A stretch of 64,000 nt of DNA from Ancylobacter lacus. Lineage in GTDB: Bacteria; Pseudomonadota; Alphaproteobacteria; Rhizobiales; Xanthobacteraceae. Positions 49,576-62,036 of the stretch are shown in pieces. Below the pieces are notes generated by a model. The model was not told where the DNA came from. It ran no database searches and saw only the letters and a program-made list of their open reading frames with translations. How positions within the stretch are numbered: the stretch's first letter is position 1; every line of letters starts with the position of its first letter. A program made the translations under genes and the position numbers. The stretch lies in assembly GCF_018390635.1 (NCBI RefSeq), contig NZ_JAHBGE010000057.1, positions 1-64,000 on the forward strand, given 5' to 3'.

Positions 49576-51309
49576 ATGAACGACACCACCAAGAAGCCGC
49601 TGCGCAGCCAGGCCTGGTTCGGCCGCCACGACAAGATGGGCTTCTATTACCGCTCCTTCCTCAAGAACAGCGGCTTCCCGCAGGACCAGTTCGACGGCCG
49701 GCCGGTCATCGGCATCTGCAACACCTGGTCGGAGCTCACCCCCTGCAACGCGCATTTCCGCACCATCGCGGAGCATGTGCGCTCCGGCGTGCTGGATGCC
49801 GGCGGCTTTCCGCTGGAATTCCCGGTCTCCTCGCTCGGCGAGGTGACGATGCGCCCGACCGCCATGCTGTTCCGCAACCTCGCCTCGATGGATGTGGAAG
49901 AGGCGATCCGCGCCCACCCGCTCGACGGCGTGGTGCTGCTGATGGGCTGCGACAAGACCACCCCGGCGCTGCTGATGGGCGCCGCCTCGGCGGACCTGCC
50001 GGCCATCGGCGTCTCCGGCGGCCCGCAGCTGCGCGGGGTCTATCGCGGCCAGATCATCGGCTCGGGCACCAACATCATCTCGATGAGCGAGCAGCTCCGC
50101 GCCGGCGAGATCACGCTGGAGGAGTTCTTCGAGGCGGAGGGGGCGATGAACCGCTCCGCCGGCTCCTGCATGACCATGGGCACCGCCTCCACCATGGCCT
50201 CGATGGTGGAGGCGCTCGGCATCGGCCTGCCGGAGAACGCCGCCATTCCCGCCGCCGACGCCCGCCGCAACCTGCTGGCCCGCATGGCCGGCCGGCGCAT
50301 CGTGGAGATGGTGAAGGAGGACCTGAAGCCCTCCGACATCCTCACCCGCGCCGCCTTCGAGAACGCCATCCGCACCCTGGCCGCGATCGGCGGCTCCACC
50401 AACGCGGTGGTGCACCTGCTGGCCATCGCCGGCCGGGTCGGCATCGACCTGACGCTGGAGGATTTCGACCGGCTCGGCCGCGACGTGCACTGCCTGGTCG
50501 ACCTCATGCCCTCCGGCCGCTTCCTGATGGAGGATTTCTACTATGCCGGCGGCCTGCCCGCGGTGCTGCGCACGCTGGGCGAGCGCGGCCTGCTGAACAG
50601 GGACGCCCGCACCGTGAACGGGCGCACCCTGTGGGAGAACGTCGCCGCCGCCCCCTGCTGGAACAGCGAGGTCATCACCCCGTTCGAGGCGCCGTTCAAG
50701 CCGGAGGCGGGCATCGCCATCCTCACCGGCAACCTCGCCCCGGACGGCGCGGTGATCAAGCCCTCCGCCGCCTCGCCCGAGCTGATGCAGCACACCGGCC
50801 GCGCCGTGGTGTTCGAGAGCGTGGAGGAGATGCACCACGCCGTGAACGACGAGGCGCTGGACATCGACGCCTCCTGCATCATGGTGCTGAAGAACTGCGG
50901 GCCCAAGGGCTATCCGGGCATGGCCGAGGTCGGCAACATGCCGCTGCCGGCCAAGCTGCTGCGCGAGGGCGTGCGCGACATGATCCGCATCTCCGATGCC
51001 CGCATGTCCGGCACCGCCTATGGCACCGTCGTGCTGCACGTCGCCCCGGAGGCGACCGCCGGCGGGCCGCTGGCGCTGGTGCGGAACGGCGACCTCATCA
51101 CGCTCGACGTGCCCGCCCGCTCGCTGCACCTGCATGTCGACGCGGCGGAGCTGGCGGCCCGCCGCGCCGCCTGGGTGGCCCCGGCGCCTCATGCCGAGCG
51201 CGGCTATCAGCGGCTCTACATCGACCACGTGCTGCAGGCCGACAAGGGCGCCGATTTCGACTTCCTGGTCGGGCGCAGCGGCTCGCCCGTGCCCCGCGAC
51301 AACCACTGA
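49576..51309 (+). CDS. araC: L-arabinonate dehydratase (IlvD/Edd family)
   Basis: A 577-residue Fe-S/Mg dehydratase converting L-arabinonate to L-2-keto-3-deoxyarabinonate. Cluster cysteines are Cys57 (TPCNAH), Cys125 (GCDKTTP) and Cys198 (GSCMTMGTAST), close to the 59/127/200 positions of the Rhizobium L-arabinonate dehydratase. Long shared blocks such as GRDVHCLVDLMPSGRFLMED and RISDARMSGTAYGTVVLH support this branch. D-fuconate and D-galactonate are possible further substrates. It lies 15 bases after the regulator gene. The symbol follows Azospirillum usage, not the E. coli araC regulator. Confidence 0.88.
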   Translation: MNDTTKKPLRSQAWFGRHDKMGFYYRSFLKNSGFPQDQFDGRPVIGICNTWSELTPCNAHFRTIAEHVRSGVLDAGGFPLEFPVSSLGEVTMRPTAMLFRNLASMDVEEAIRAHPLDGVVLLMGCDKTTPALLMGAASADLPAIGVSGGPQLRGVYRGQIIGSGTNIISMSEQLRAGEITLEEFFEAEGAMNRSAGSCMTMGTASTMASMVEALGIGLPENAAIPAADARRNLLARMAGRRIVEMVKEDLKPSDILTRAAFENAIRTLAAIGGSTNAVVHLLAIAGRVGIDLTLEDFDRLGRDVHCLVDLMPSGRFLMEDFYYAGGLPAVLRTLGERGLLNRDARTVNGRTLWENVAAAPCWNSEVITPFEAPFKPEAGIAILTGNLAPDGAVIKPSAASPELMQHTGRAVVFESVEEMHHAVNDEALDIDASCIMVLKNCGPKGYPGMAEVGNMPLPAKLLREGVRDMIRISDARMSGTAYGTVVLHVAPEATAGGPLALVRNGDLITLDVPARSLHLHVDAAELAARRAAWVAPAPHAERGYQRLYIDHVLQADKGADFDFLVGRSGSPVPRDNH

Positions 51310-51383
51310 GGCGCCCGGGGGCGCCGCGCCGCCCCCGCCTCTCCGCACCGACCCGCTCGACCGACCGATTTTGAAGGTGACGC

Positions 51384-52316
51384 ATGCCGACTTCCCCCGC
51401 CGCCGGGCCGTATAAGGGCGTCTTCCCCGTCGCCCCCACCATCTTCCATGCCGATGGCCGGCTGGACCTCGAAGGCCAGAAGCGCTGCATCGACTTCATG
51501 ATCGATGCCGGCTCCCACGGGCTGTGCATCCTCGCCAATTTCTCCGAGCAGTTCGTCCTCGCCGACGCCGAGCGCGACGCGGTGATGGAAACCGTGCTGG
51601 AGCATGTCGCCGGCCGGGTGCCGGTCATCGTCACCACCACGCATTTCTCCAGCCTCGTCTGCGCCGAGCGCTCGAAGCGGGCGCAGGAGCTGGGCGCGGC
51701 CATGGTGATGGTGATGCCGCCCTATCACGGCGCCACCTTCCGGGTGCCGGAAGCCTCGATCTACGACTTCTTCCGCGCCGTCTCCGACGCCATCACCATT
51801 CCGATCATGGTGCAGGACGCCCCGGTGGCGGGCACCCCGCTTTCCGTGCCGCTGCTGGCGCGGATGGCGAAGGAGATCGCGAACCTCGCCTACTTCAAGA
51901 TCGAGGTGCCGCAGGCCGCCGGCAAGCTGCGGGCGCTGATCGAGGCCGGCGGCGACGCCATCGTCGGCCCGTGGGACGGCGAGGAAGCCATCACCCTGAT
52001 GGCCGATCTCGACGCCGGGGCCACCGGCGCCATGACCGGCGGCGGCTATCCCGACGGCATCCGCCAGATCCTCGACCCCTATGTCGCCGGGGACCGCGAG
52101 GCCGCGCTCGACGCCTATCAGCGCTGGCTGCCGCTCATCAATTACGAGAACCGCCAGTGCGGCTTCGCCACCGCCAAGATCCTGATGAAGGAAGGCGGCG
52201 TCATCGCCGACGACAGCCTGCGCGCGCCGCTGCCGGCGGTGCACCCCGCCGCCCGGGCCGGGCTGCTGGAGCTGGCCCGCCGGCTCGACCCGCTCGTGCT
52301 GCGGTGGGGCAAGTGA
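51384..52316 (+). CDS. araD: L-2-keto-3-deoxyarabinonate dehydratase
   Basis: A 310-residue DapA-superfamily TIM barrel that dehydrates L-2-keto-3-deoxyarabinonate to 2-oxoglutarate semialdehyde. The Schiff-base lysine is Lys172 in AYFKIEVP. Stretches such as [33 protein letters not shown] and WDGEEAIT match the Azospirillum brasilense enzyme almost word for word, which separates it from aldolases of the same fold. It follows the dehydratase by 74 bases. The symbol follows Azospirillum usage. Confidence 0.93.
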   Translation: MPTSPAAGPYKGVFPVAPTIFHADGRLDLEGQKRCIDFMIDAGSHGLCILANFSEQFVLADAERDAVMETVLEHVAGRVPVIVTTTHFSSLVCAERSKRAQELGAAMVMVMPPYHGATFRVPEASIYDFFRAVSDAITIPIMVQDAPVAGTPLSVPLLARMAKEIANLAYFKIEVPQAAGKLRALIEAGGDAIVGPWDGEEAITLMADLDAGATGAMTGGGYPDGIRQILDPYVAGDREAALDAYQRWLPLINYENRQCGFATAKILMKEGGVIADDSLRAPLPAVHPAARAGLLELARRLDPLVLRWGK

Positions 52317-52357
52317 GCCGGGCAACCGGGCCGGAACACGCTGGGGAACACGCCGCC

Positions 52358-53959
52358 ATGAACGCCAACGCCACCTCCCTCACCGGCGCCATCCTGATCG
52401 GCGCCCGCGACCTCGCGGCCGACCGCAGCTTCCGCGCGGTGGACCCCGCGCGCGACAGCGCGATCGAGCCGGCCTTCGCCGAGGCCGGGCCCGCCCATGT
52501 CGCGGAAGCGGCGGCGCTGGCGGCGGCGGCCTTTCCCGCCTACCGCGCCACCGCGCCGGAAGCCCGCGCCGCCTTTCTGGAGGCCATCGCCAGCGAGATC
52601 GAGGCGCTGGGCGACGTGCTGGTGGAGCGCGCCGGGCTGGAATCCGGCCTGCCCGCCGCCCGCCTCACCGGCGAGCGCGCCCGCACCACCGGGCAGCTCC
52701 GGCTGTTCGCGAGCTGGGTGCGCGCCGGGGGAGCGGACGAACCGCGGCTCGACAGCCCGCAGCCGGAGCGCAAGCCGCTGCCGCGCGCCGACCTCAGGCT
52801 GCGCCATATCGGCGTCGGCCCGGTCGCGGTGTTCGGGGCGAGCAACTTCCCCCTCGCCTTCTCGGTGGCGGGCGGCGACACCGCCTCCGCCCTCGCCGCC
52901 GGCTGCCCGGTGATCGTGAAGGGCCACCCCGCCCATCCCGGCACCTCCGAGCTGGTGGGCCGTGCCATTCGCCGCGCGGTCGCCGCCTGCGGCCTGCCGG
53001 AAGGCGTGTTCTCGCTGCTGACCGGCACCAGCCATGAGCTGGGCTCGGCGCTGGTCGCCGATCCCCGCATCGCGGCGGTGGGCTTCACCGGCTCGCGGGC
53101 CGGCGGGCTGGCGCTGGCCCGCATCGCCGCGGGGCGCGAGGTGCCGATCCCGGTCTATGCCGAGATGAGCAGCATCAACCCCGTATTCCTGCTGCCGGAG
53201 GCGCTGGCGAGCCGGGCCGAGGCGCTGGCGGCCGGCTTCGTCGGCTCGCTGACGCTGGGGGCGGGGCAGTTCTGCACCAATCCCGGTCTCGTCATCGCGC
53301 TGGACAGCCCGGGGCTCGACCGCTTCCTCGCGGCGGCAAGCGCCGCGCTGGGCGGGGCGCCCGCCGCCACCATGCTCACCCCCGGCATCGCCCGGGCCTA
53401 TGCCGGCGGCGTCGCCGCGCTGGAGGAAAGCGGGGCGGCGCAGACGCTGGCCCGCGGCCGCGCGGATGGCGGCGCCAATGCCTGCCGCCCCGCCCTGTTC
53501 GTCACCGACGGCGCCGCCTTCCGCGCCACCCCGGCGCTGGCGCGGGAGGTGTTCGGCGCCTCCGCCCTGGTGGTGCGCTGCGCCGACGTCGAGGACCTGC
53601 TCGCGGTCGCGCGCGCGGTGGAAGGCCAGCTCACCGCCACGCTGCAGCTCGATGAGGGCGACCACGCCCTCGCCGCCGCGCTGCTGCCGGTGCTGGAGGA
53701 GAAGGCGGGCCGCATCCTCGCCAATGGCTGGCCGACCGGGGTGGAGGTCTGCCACGCCATGGTGCATGGCGGCCCCTTCCCCGCCACCTCCGACGTGCGC
53801 ACCACCTCGGTCGGCACGCTGGCGATCCGCCGCTTCCTGCGCCCGGTCTGCTACCAGGACCTGCCGGCGGCGCTGCTGCCGGCGGCGGTGGCGGACGGCA
53901 ACCCGCTCGGCCTGCCGCGACTGGTCGACGGCGCGGCGCAACCCGGAGCCGCGCCATGA
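52358..53959 (+). CDS. 2-oxoglutarate semialdehyde dehydrogenase
   Basis: A 533-residue NAD(P)-dependent aldehyde dehydrogenase oxidising 2-oxoglutarate semialdehyde to 2-oxoglutarate, the last step of non-phosphorylative L-arabinose (and D-xylose) degradation. The general base is Glu269 in [10 protein letters not shown] and catalytic Cys306 in [10 protein letters not shown]. The longer-than-usual length and SSINPVF motif match the KGSADH branch. ATG 52358 is used; GTG 52313, which overlaps the previous stop (GTGA) in frame, is an equally coupled alternative adding 15 residues. Confidence 0.92.
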   Translation: MNANATSLTGAILIGARDLAADRSFRAVDPARDSAIEPAFAEAGPAHVAEAAALAAAAFPAYRATAPEARAAFLEAIASEIEALGDVLVERAGLESGLPAARLTGERARTTGQLRLFASWVRAGGADEPRLDSPQPERKPLPRADLRLRHIGVGPVAVFGASNFPLAFSVAGGDTASALAAGCPVIVKGHPAHPGTSELVGRAIRRAVAACGLPEGVFSLLTGTSHELGSALVADPRIAAVGFTGSRAGGLALARIAAGREVPIPVYAEMSSINPVFLLPEALASRAEALAAGFVGSLTLGAGQFCTNPGLVIALDSPGLDRFLAAASAALGGAPAATMLTPGIARAYAGGVAALEESGAAQTLARGRADGGANACRPALFVTDGAAFRATPALAREVFGASALVVRCADVEDLLAVARAVEGQLTATLQLDEGDHALAAALLPVLEEKAGRILANGWPTGVEVCHAMVHGGPFPATSDVRTTSVGTLAIRRFLRPVCYQDLPAALLPAAVADGNPLGLPRLVDGAAQPGAAP

Positions 53960-54017
53960 CGCCATCGGCCTCATCGTCCACCTCACCGCACTCACCCGCC
54001 ACCGGGATTTCACGGCC

Positions 54018-54941
54018 ATGACCGTCCGTCTCGCCCTTGTCGGTCTCGGCAAGATCGCCCGCGACCAGCACATCCCCGCCATCGCCAAGACGCCCGGCAT
54101 CGAGCTGGTCGCCATCGCCAGTCGCAACGCGGCGCTGGAAGGGGTTGCACATTTCGACAGCCTGGACGCGCTGCTCGGTAGCGACGTCGCGGTGGATGCG
54201 GTTGCGCTCTGCACCCCGCCGCAGGTCCGCCGCGCCCAGGCCGCCCTGGCGCTAAGCGCTGGAAAACATGTGCTTCTCGAGAAGCCGCCGGGCGCAACCG
54301 TGGCGGAACTCACCCCCCTCGTCGCCGCCGCGGCGGCCGGCGGGCACACCCTCTTCGCCACCTGGCACTCCCGCTTCGCCCCGGCGGTGGAGCCGGCGCG
54401 CGCCTTCCTCGCCGGGCGCACGCTGCGCGCCGTCACCATCGAGTGGAAGGAGGACGTCCGCGTCTGGCATCCCGGCCAGAGCTGGATCTGGGAGCCCGGC
54501 GGGCTCGGCGTTTTCGACCCTGGAATCAATGCCTTGTCGATCCTGACCCGGATCCTGCCGCACCCCGTCTTCGTCACGGGCGCCGAGCTTGCCTTCCCCT
54601 CAAACTGCGCCGCCCCCATCGCCGCCGAGATCGATTTCGCCGATGCCGGCGGTCTTCCGGTGCGGGCGGAGCTCGATTTCCTGCAGACCGGCCCGCAGAC
54701 CTGGGACATCCGGGTCGAGACCGACGCCGGCCTGCTGACGCTCAGCTCCGGCGGCGCCCGGCTGAGCCTCGACGGTGCCCCGCTCGTCGAAGCGCCGGAG
54801 GCCGAATATGCCGGCATCTACAAGCACTTCGTCGAGCTGATCGGCAGCGGCGCGAGCGATGTCGACCTCGCCCCGCTGCAGCTTGTCGCCGACGCCTTCC
54901 TGCTGGGGCGGCGGCGCGAGGTCGCGGCTTTCGTCGAATGA
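54018..54941 (+). CDS. L-arabinose/D-galactose 1-dehydrogenase
   Basis: A 307-residue Gfo/Idh/MocA oxidoreductase that oxidises L-arabinose and D-galactose at C1 to the lactone with NAD(P)+. The Rossmann motif is [12 protein letters not shown], catalytic Lys89 in EKPPGAT, and Asp167/Asn171 in [11 protein letters not shown]. The sequence [19 protein letters not shown] matches the A. brasilense L-arabinose dehydrogenase. Both sugars share the relevant configuration at C2-C4, so one enzyme can serve both branches. ATG 54018; the stop overlaps the next gene (ATGA). Confidence 0.92.
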   Translation: MTVRLALVGLGKIARDQHIPAIAKTPGIELVAIASRNAALEGVAHFDSLDALLGSDVAVDAVALCTPPQVRRAQAALALSAGKHVLLEKPPGATVAELTPLVAAAAAGGHTLFATWHSRFAPAVEPARAFLAGRTLRAVTIEWKEDVRVWHPGQSWIWEPGGLGVFDPGINALSILTRILPHPVFVTGAELAFPSNCAAPIAAEIDFADAGGLPVRAELDFLQTGPQTWDIRVETDAGLLTLSSGGARLSLDGAPLVEAPEAEYAGIYKHFVELIGSGASDVDLAPLQLVADAFLLGRRREVAAFVE

Positions 54942-56752
54942 GCGAGGACACCCCCATGCACGGCAACGCCCCCCGCCCGCTCCGCTCCCGCGCCTGGTTC
55001 GACAACCCGGCCAATATCGACATGACCGCGCTCTATCTCGAGCGCTATCTCAATTTCGGCCTCAGCCAGGAGGAATTGCAGAGCGGCCGGCCGATCATCG
55101 GCATCGCCCAGACCGGCTCGGACCTCTCCCCCTGCAACCGCCACCACCTGGAGCTGGCGAAGCGGGTGCGCGAGGGCATCCGCGACGCCGGCGGCATCGC
55201 CATCGAATTCCCGGTCCACCCGATCCAGGAAACCGGCAAGCGCCCCACCGCCGGGCTCGACCGCAACCTCGCCTATCTCGGGCTGGTGGAGGTGCTCTAC
55301 GGCTATCCCCTTGACGGCGTTGTGCTCACCATCGGCTGCGACAAGACCACCCCGGCCTGCCTGATGGCCGCGGCGACGGTGAACATCCCCGCCATCGCGC
55401 TTTCCGTCGGACCGATGCTGAACGGCTGGTACAAGGGCCAGCGCACCGGCTCCGGCACCATAGTGTGGAAGGCGCGCGAGCTGCTGGCGGCGGGCGAGAT
55501 CGACCATGCCGGCTTCGTCAAGCTGGTGGCGTCCTCCGCCCCCTCCACGGGCTACTGCAACACCATGGGCACGGCGACGACGATGAATTCGCTCGCCGAG
55601 GCGCTGGGCATGCAGCTTCCGGGTTCTGCCGCCATTCCCGCGCCCTATCGCGACCGGCAGGAGGTGGCCTACCGCACCGGCCTGCGCATCGTCGACATGG
55701 TGCGGGAGGACCTGAAGCCCTCCGACATCCTGACCCGCGAGGCTTTTCTCAACGCCATCCGGGTGAATTCCGCCATCGGCGGCTCCACCAACGCGCCGAT
55801 CCACCTCAACGCGCTGGCCCGCCATGTCGGTGTCGAGCTGACCGTGGACGACTGGCAGACCTATGGCGAGGACGTGCCGCTGCTGGTGAACCTCCAGCCG
55901 GCCGGCGAATATCTGGGCGAGGACTATTACCACGCCGGCGGCGTTCCCGCCGTGGTCAACCAGTTGATGGAACAGGGCCTTATCGCCGAGGAGGCGATGA
56001 CCGCGAACGGCCGCTCCATCGGCGAGAACTGCCGCGGCCAGGCCATCGCCGACGAGGAGGTGATCCGCCCCTATGCCCGGCCGCTGAAGGAGAAGGCCGG
56101 CTTCCGTGTGCTGCGCGGCAACCTCTTCTCCTCCGCCATCATGAAGACCAGCGTGATCTCGCCGGAATTCCGCGAGCGCTACCTCTCCAACCCCGCCGAT
56201 CCCGAGGCGTTCGAGGGCCCCGCCGTGGTGTTCGACGGGCCGGAGGACTACCACGCCCGCATCGACGACCCCGCGCTCGGCATCGACGAGACCACCATCC
56301 TGTTCATGCGCGGCGCCGGCCCGGTCGGCTATCCCGGCGCGGCGGAGGTGGTGAACATGCGGGCGCCGGACTACCTCATCAAGGCCGGCATCCACGCCTT
56401 GCCCTGCATCGGCGACGGCCGCCAGTCCGGCACCTCCGGCTCGCCCTCCATCCTCAATGCCTCGCCGGAAGCGGCGGTGGGCGGCGGCCTTGCCTTGCTG
56501 CGCACCGGCGACCGGGTGCGCATCGACCTGAAGCGCAACAGCGCCAACATGTTGGTGTCGGACGAAGAGCTAGAGCGCCGCCGCGCGGAGCTGGCGGCGC
56601 AGGGCGGCTACGCCTACCCCGCCCACCAGACGCCGTGGCAGGAAATCCAGCGCAGCCTGGTCGGCCAGATGGAAACCGGCGCGGTGCTGGAGCCGGCGGT
56701 GCGCTACCAGCGCATCGCACAGACGATGGGGATGCCCCGTGACAACCACTAA
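54938..56752 (+). CDS. Xylonate-dehydratase-type IlvD/Edd enzyme
   Basis: A 604-residue Fe-S dehydratase closely patterned on Caulobacter Xyl[22 protein letters not shown], shown in part as [30 protein letters not shown] and [15 protein letters not shown]. Cluster cysteines are Cys66 (SPCNRH), Cys134 (GCDKTTP) and Cys207 (GYCNTMGTA). It could dehydrate D-xylonate or, given its neighbours (galactose dehydrogenase, DgoK, DgoA), D-galactonate. No 2-keto-3-deoxy-D-xylonate dehydratase (XylX type) is present, which favours galactonate. The start may be ATG 54938 (overlap) or ATG 54956. Confidence 0.85.
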   Translation: MSEDTPMHGNAPRPLRSRAWFDNPANIDMTALYLERYLNFGLSQEELQSGRPIIGIAQTGSDLSPCNRHHLELAKRVREGIRDAGGIAIEFPVHPIQETGKRPTAGLDRNLAYLGLVEVLYGYPLDGVVLTIGCDKTTPACLMAAATVNIPAIALSVGPMLNGWYKGQRTGSGTIVWKARELLAAGEIDHAGFVKLVASSAPSTGYCNTMGTATTMNSLAEALGMQLPGSAAIPAPYRDRQEVAYRTGLRIVDMVREDLKPSDILTREAFLNAIRVNSAIGGSTNAPIHLNALARHVGVELTVDDWQTYGEDVPLLVNLQPAGEYLGEDYYHAGGVPAVVNQLMEQGLIAEEAMTANGRSIGENCRGQAIADEEVIRPYARPLKEKAGFRVLRGNLFSSAIMKTSVISPEFRERYLSNPADPEAFEGPAVVFDGPEDYHARIDDPALGIDETTILFMRGAGPVGYPGAAEVVNMRAPDYLIKAGIHALPCIGDGRQSGTSGSPSILNASPEAAVGGGLALLRTGDRVRIDLKRNSANMLVSDEELERRRAELAAQGGYAYPAHQTPWQEIQRSLVGQMETGAVLEPAVRYQRIAQTMGMPRDNH

Positions 56753-57662
56753 CGCCCCCACCCCGGCCGCGCCGGCGCCGCATAGCGTGCCGGTGCAGGT
56801 GCTCGACGCCGCGCGCTGCCACCTCGGCGAAGGCCCCGGCTATGACGCCGCCAGCGACACCGCGTGGTGGTTCGACATTCTGGAGCAGAGGCTGCATGAG
56901 GTCCGGCTCGGCGAGGGACGGATCGCCGTCCAGGCCCTGCCCTTCATGGCCAGCGCCGCGGCGATGGTCGACGACGACCGTCAGTTGCTGGTGGCGGAGG
57001 ACGGGCTGTACCTGCGCGAGATCGCAACCGGCCGGCTGGAACGGCTCGCCGAGATCGAGGCGGACGACGCCCGCACCCGTTCCAACGACGCCCGCGTCCA
57101 CCCCAGCGGCACGCTGTGGGCCAGCACCATGGGCCGGCGCGCCGAAAGCGGCATCGGCAGCATCTATGCCTTTCGCGGCGGCGAGGTCGTGCAGCTCTTC
57201 ACCGGCCTGTCGATTCCCAATGCGATCTGCTTTTCCCCCGATGGCGCAACGGGTTACTTCGCCGACACCCGGGAGAACATGCTTTATCGCGTGGCGCTCG
57301 ACCCCGCCACCGGGCTGCCGCTCGGGGCGCCGACGCCGCTGCACCGCCACCACGGCGCCGGCGGCCCGGATGGCGCGGTGACCGACGCCGAAGGGCTGAT
57401 CTGGTGCGCGATATGGGGCGGAGGCTGCCTCCACGTCTATTCCCCCGGCGGCACGCTGGTGCGGCGCCTCGCCGTGCCGGCGCGCCAGCCGAGCTGCCCC
57501 GTCTTCGTCGGCCCTGGGTTCGACCGACTGCTGGTCACCTCCTCCTGGCAGGGCATGGGCACGGCGATGCGCGCCGCCGACCCCGGCCACGGCCAGACCT
57601 TCCTGCTCGAAGCCGGCGTGAAGGGCCGGCCGGAGCCGCGCGTGCGGCTGGAGGCGGCATGA
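56739..57662 (+). CDS. SMP-30/gluconolactonase-type sugar lactonase
   Basis: A 307-residue six-bladed beta-propeller lactonase hydrolysing arabino- or galactono-lactone to the acid. Family metal-site blocks are HLGEGPGYD (Glu), [11 protein letters not shown] (Asn), [12 protein letters not shown] (Asn) and [11 protein letters not shown] (Asp). GTG 56739 overlaps the dehydratase 3' end by 14 bases, and its stop overlaps dgoK. Confidence 0.9.
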   Translation: MTTTNAPTPAAPAPHSVPVQVLDAARCHLGEGPGYDAASDTAWWFDILEQRLHEVRLGEGRIAVQALPFMASAAAMVDDDRQLLVAEDGLYLREIATGRLERLAEIEADDARTRSNDARVHPSGTLWASTMGRRAESGIGSIYAFRGGEVVQLFTGLSIPNAICFSPDGATGYFADTRENMLYRVALDPATGLPLGAPTPLHRHHGAGGPDGAVTDAEGLIWCAIWGGGCLHVYSPGGTLVRRLAVPARQPSCPVFVGPGFDRLLVTSSWQGMGTAMRAADPGHGQTFLLEAGVKGRPEPRVRLEAA

Positions 57663-58591
57663 TGGACGGCCTGGCGCATGTCGTCGTCGACTGGGGCACG
57701 TCGAGCTTCCGGCTCTGGGCGCTCGCCGCGGATGGGCGGGTGCTGGCGGAGCGCCGCAGCGCGCAGGGCCTTGCCGCCTCCGCCGCGGAGGGCTTCGAGG
57801 CGGTGCTGGAATCCCATCTCGCCGCGCTCGGCGTGGCGGATGGCGTGCCGGTGATGATGTGCGGCATGGTCGGCTCGCGCAGCGGCTGGATCGAGGCGGC
57901 CTATCTCGATGCGCCGCTGCGGCTGGAAGGCCTCGCCGAGCGGGCCGTGGCGGCGCCGGCGGCGCGGCGCCCGGTCCGCATCCTGCCGGGCATCGCCCAG
58001 CGGAGCCCGAGCCACCCCGACGTGATGCGCGGGGAGGAAACCCAGCTTCTCGCGCTGGCCGCCGAAGGCCATGACGGGCTGGTCTGCCTGCCCGGCACCC
58101 ACTCCAAATGGGTGGCGCTGGAGACCGGCGCCCTCGCCGGCTTCGCCACCTTCATGACCGGCGAGCTGTTCCACCTGCTGCGCACCGCCTCCGTGGTCGC
58201 GCCGGCCATCGCGGGCGCGACGGACGGCGGAGGCGCCACCGAGGCCTTTGCCGGCGGGGTCGCCGACGCGATGGCGGCGCCGGAAACGGCGGGCAACCGG
58301 CTGTTCGAGCTGCGGGCCGGCTGGCTGCTGGCCGGCACCGCGCCGGACACCGCGCGGGACCGGCTCTCGGGCCTGCTGATCGGGCTGGAACTCGCCGGCG
58401 CCGCGCGCCGGCTGGGCCGGCTCGACGGCACCGTGCTGATCGCCTCGGGGCCGATCGCCCCGCTCTACCGCGACGCGCTGGCCCTCGCCGGCGCGGCCGG
58501 CATCCGCCTGCGCGATGCCGAATCCTGCGTCCGGGCGGGGTTGCACGCCGCCGCCCTCGCCGCCTTCCAGACCGAAGGAGCCCAGCCGTGA
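57659..58591 (+). CDS. dgoK: 2-dehydro-3-deoxygalactonokinase
   Basis: A 310-residue kinase phosphorylating 2-keto-3-deoxy-D-galactonate at O6 with ATP. Signatures are VVVDWGTSSFRLWAL (phosphate-binding), MCGMVGSRSGW and LPGTHSKWV (nucleotide/substrate), all typical of DgoK. ATG 57659 overlaps the lactonase stop; a second Met follows immediately. Its presence commits the hexose branch to the DeLey-Doudoroff route. Confidence 0.93.
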   Translation: MMDGLAHVVVDWGTSSFRLWALAADGRVLAERRSAQGLAASAAEGFEAVLESHLAALGVADGVPVMMCGMVGSRSGWIEAAYLDAPLRLEGLAERAVAAPAARRPVRILPGIAQRSPSHPDVMRGEETQLLALAAEGHDGLVCLPGTHSKWVALETGALAGFATFMTGELFHLLRTASVVAPAIAGATDGGGATEAFAGGVADAMAAPETAGNRLFELRAGWLLAGTAPDTARDRLSGLLIGLELAGAARRLGRLDGTVLIASGPIAPLYRDALALAGAAGIRLRDAESCVRAGLHAAALAAFQTEGAQP

Positions 58592-59256
58592 CCGCTCACC
58601 CTCCCGTGCCGTGGCCGCGCCTGAAGCGCTCGCTGGTCGCCATCCTGCGCGGCCTCGCCCCGCACGAGGCGGAGGCGGTGGTCGGGGCGCTGATCGAGGA
58701 AGGCTTCGAGGCCATCGAGATCCCGCTGAACTCGCCCGAGCCGTTCCGCTCCATCGAGGCGGCGGCCCGTCTCGCCCCGGCCACGGTGTGGATCGGCGCC
58801 GGCACGGTGCTCGACATCGCGGCGGTGGACCGGCTGGCGCAGGCCGGCGGACGCCTCATGGTCAGCCCCAATGTCGACCCGGAGGTCATTGGCCGGGCGG
58901 CCGGGCACGGCATGGTCACCATGCCCGGCGTGCTCACCCCCACCGAGGCACTATTGGCGGTGAAGGCCGGCGCCTCGGGGCTCAAGTTCTTTCCGGCCAA
59001 CCTGCTCGGCCCCGCGATCATCCAGGCGATCACGGTGATCTTGCCGCCGGGCACGGTGGTCGGCGCCGTCGGCGGCGTCGGCGAGGCGGACTTCGCCGCC
59101 TATGGCGCGGCCGGCATCCGCACCTTCGGCCTCGGCTCCAGCCTCTACCGGCCGGGCGCCGACGCCGCCGAGGTGCGGCGAAAGGCAAAGGCGGTGATCG
59201 CCGCCTATGACGCCGCCTTTCCACCCGTCACCCAGCCCCTGACCTCACCCGCCTGA
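58588..59256 (+). CDS. dgoA: 2-dehydro-3-deoxy-6-phosphogalactonate aldolase
   Basis: A 222-residue class I aldolase cleaving KDPGal to pyruvate and glyceraldehyde-3-phosphate. The Schiff-base lysine is Lys133 in GLKFFPAN and the catalytic Glu44 in EAIEIPLNSPEP; the NSPEP form is characteristic of DgoA rather than Eda. GTG 58588 overlaps the dgoK stop (GTGA). It is the last enzyme gene of the catabolic block. Confidence 0.93.
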   Translation: MTAHPPVPWPRLKRSLVAILRGLAPHEAEAVVGALIEEGFEAIEIPLNSPEPFRSIEAAARLAPATVWIGAGTVLDIAAVDRLAQAGGRLMVSPNVDPEVIGRAAGHGMVTMPGVLTPTEALLAVKAGASGLKFFPANLLGPAIIQAITVILPPGTVVGAVGGVGEADFAAYGAAGIRTFGLGSSLYRPGADAAEVRRKAKAVIAAYDAAFPPVTQPLTSPA

Positions 59257-59276
59257 GGCCTCGGCGACGGCCCCTC

Positions 59277-59292
59277 GCGGCCTCCAGGCCGC
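59277..59292 (+). other. Small hairpin between dgoA and chvE
   Basis: GCGGCC-TCCA-GGCCGC, six base pairs, 21 bases past the dgoA stop. It may terminate weakly or mark a processing site; the 88-base gap contains no clear promoter, so chvE may be read through. Confidence 0.35.
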
Positions 59293-59344
59293 CACGAACA
59301 CGGACCGCCGATGGCGGCCAACCCATCGCAACCGGGAGTGAAAC

Positions 59345-60436
59345 ATGAAACGCATTTCCACCGCCCTTTCCGCCCTGGCGCTCGGCGCCGTGACCTTCGG
59401 CGCCCTGACCCTGGCGGGCCTCGGCGTCAGCCCCGCCAGCGCGCAGGAAAAGGCCACGGTCGGCATCGCCATGCCCACCAAGTCCTCCGCCCGCTGGATC
59501 GCCGACGGCGACAACATGGTGAAGGTGCTGAAGGAGCGCGGCTACAACACTGACCTGCAATATGCCGAGGACGACATCCCCAACCAGCTCTCGCAGATCG
59601 AGAACATGGTGACCAAGGGCGCCAAGGTGCTGGTCATCGCCTCGATCGACGGCACCACCCTGTCCGACGTGCTGAAGCAGGCCCACGCGAAGGGCATCAA
59701 GGTCATCGCCTATGACCGCCTCATCCGCGAGACGCCGAATGTCGACTATTACGCGACCTTCGACAATTTCCAGGTCGGCGTGCTGCAGGCGCAGTCGCTG
59801 TTGAAGGGCCTCGGCTATCCCGAGAACAAGGGTCCGTTCAACATCGAGCTGTTCGGCGGCTCGCCGGACGACAACAACGCCTACTTCTTCTACAACGGCG
59901 CAATGTCGGTGCTGCAGCCGCTGATCGACAACGGCACGCTGAAGATCCCGAGCGGGCAGACCGGCATGGACAAGGTGTCGACGCTGCGCTGGGACGGCGC
60001 AACCGCCCAGGCCCGCATGGACAACCTGCTGAGCGCCTACTACTCCGACAAGAAGCTGAACGGCGTCCTCTCCCCCTATGACGGCCTGTCCATCGGCATC
60101 CTGTCCTCGCTCAAGGGCGTGGGCTATGGTTCCGGCGGCATGAAGATGCCGATCGTCACCGGGCAGGATGCGGAGGTTCCCTCCGTCAAGTCGATCCTCG
60201 CCGGCGAGCAGTATTCCACCATCTTCAAGGACACCCGCGAACTCGCCAAGGTGACCGCGGACATGGTCGACGCCTCGCTCAGCGGCAAGGAAGTCGTCGT
60301 CAACGACACCAAGACCTACAACAACGGCGTGAAGGTCGTTCCCGCCTATCTGCTGAAGCCGGTCGTGGTCGACAAGAGCAACTGGGAAGCGGTTCTGGTC
60401 GGCAGCGGCTACTACAAGCCCGGCCAGATCAACTGA
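59345..60436 (+). CDS. chvE: ChvE-type multiple-sugar-binding protein
   Basis: A 363-residue periplasmic binding protein with a signal peptide of about 34 residues (ends PASA). Diagnostic ChvE stretches are [35 protein letters not shown] and [14 protein letters not shown]. ChvE binds D-galactose, L-arabinose, D-glucose, D-xylose and sugar acids, and in Agrobacterium also signals to VirA. ATG 59345 follows GGGAGTGAAAC. With gguA and gguB it forms the second sugar importer of the block. Confidence 0.95.
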   Translation: MKRISTALSALALGAVTFGALTLAGLGVSPASAQEKATVGIAMPTKSSARWIADGDNMVKVLKERGYNTDLQYAEDDIPNQLSQIENMVTKGAKVLVIASIDGTTLSDVLKQAHAKGIKVIAYDRLIRETPNVDYYATFDNFQVGVLQAQSLLKGLGYPENKGPFNIELFGGSPDDNNAYFFYNGAMSVLQPLIDNGTLKIPSGQTGMDKVSTLRWDGATAQARMDNLLSAYYSDKKLNGVLSPYDGLSIGILSSLKGVGYGSGGMKMPIVTGQDAEVPSVKSILAGEQYSTIFKDTRELAKVTADMVDASLSGKEVVVNDTKTYNNGVKVVPAYLLKPVVVDKSNWEAVLVGSGYYKPGQIN

Positions 60437-60444
60437 CGAGTCCT

Positions 60445-60481
60445 GCCCCGTGCCGGCGGCGGCGACCGGCCGGCACGGGGC
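60445..60481 (+). other. 12-bp mRNA hairpin after chvE
   Basis: GCCCCGTGCCGG (60445-60456) pairs perfectly with CCGGCACGGGGC (60470-60481) over a 13-base loop, nine bases after the stop. It is the same placement as the hairpin after ytfQ, consistent with protection of binding-protein mRNA. Confidence 0.65.
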
Positions 60482-60500
60482 GCTCACGAGGAGCGCAGTC

Positions 60501-62032
<1,532 letters not shown>

Positions 62033-62036
<4 letters not shown>

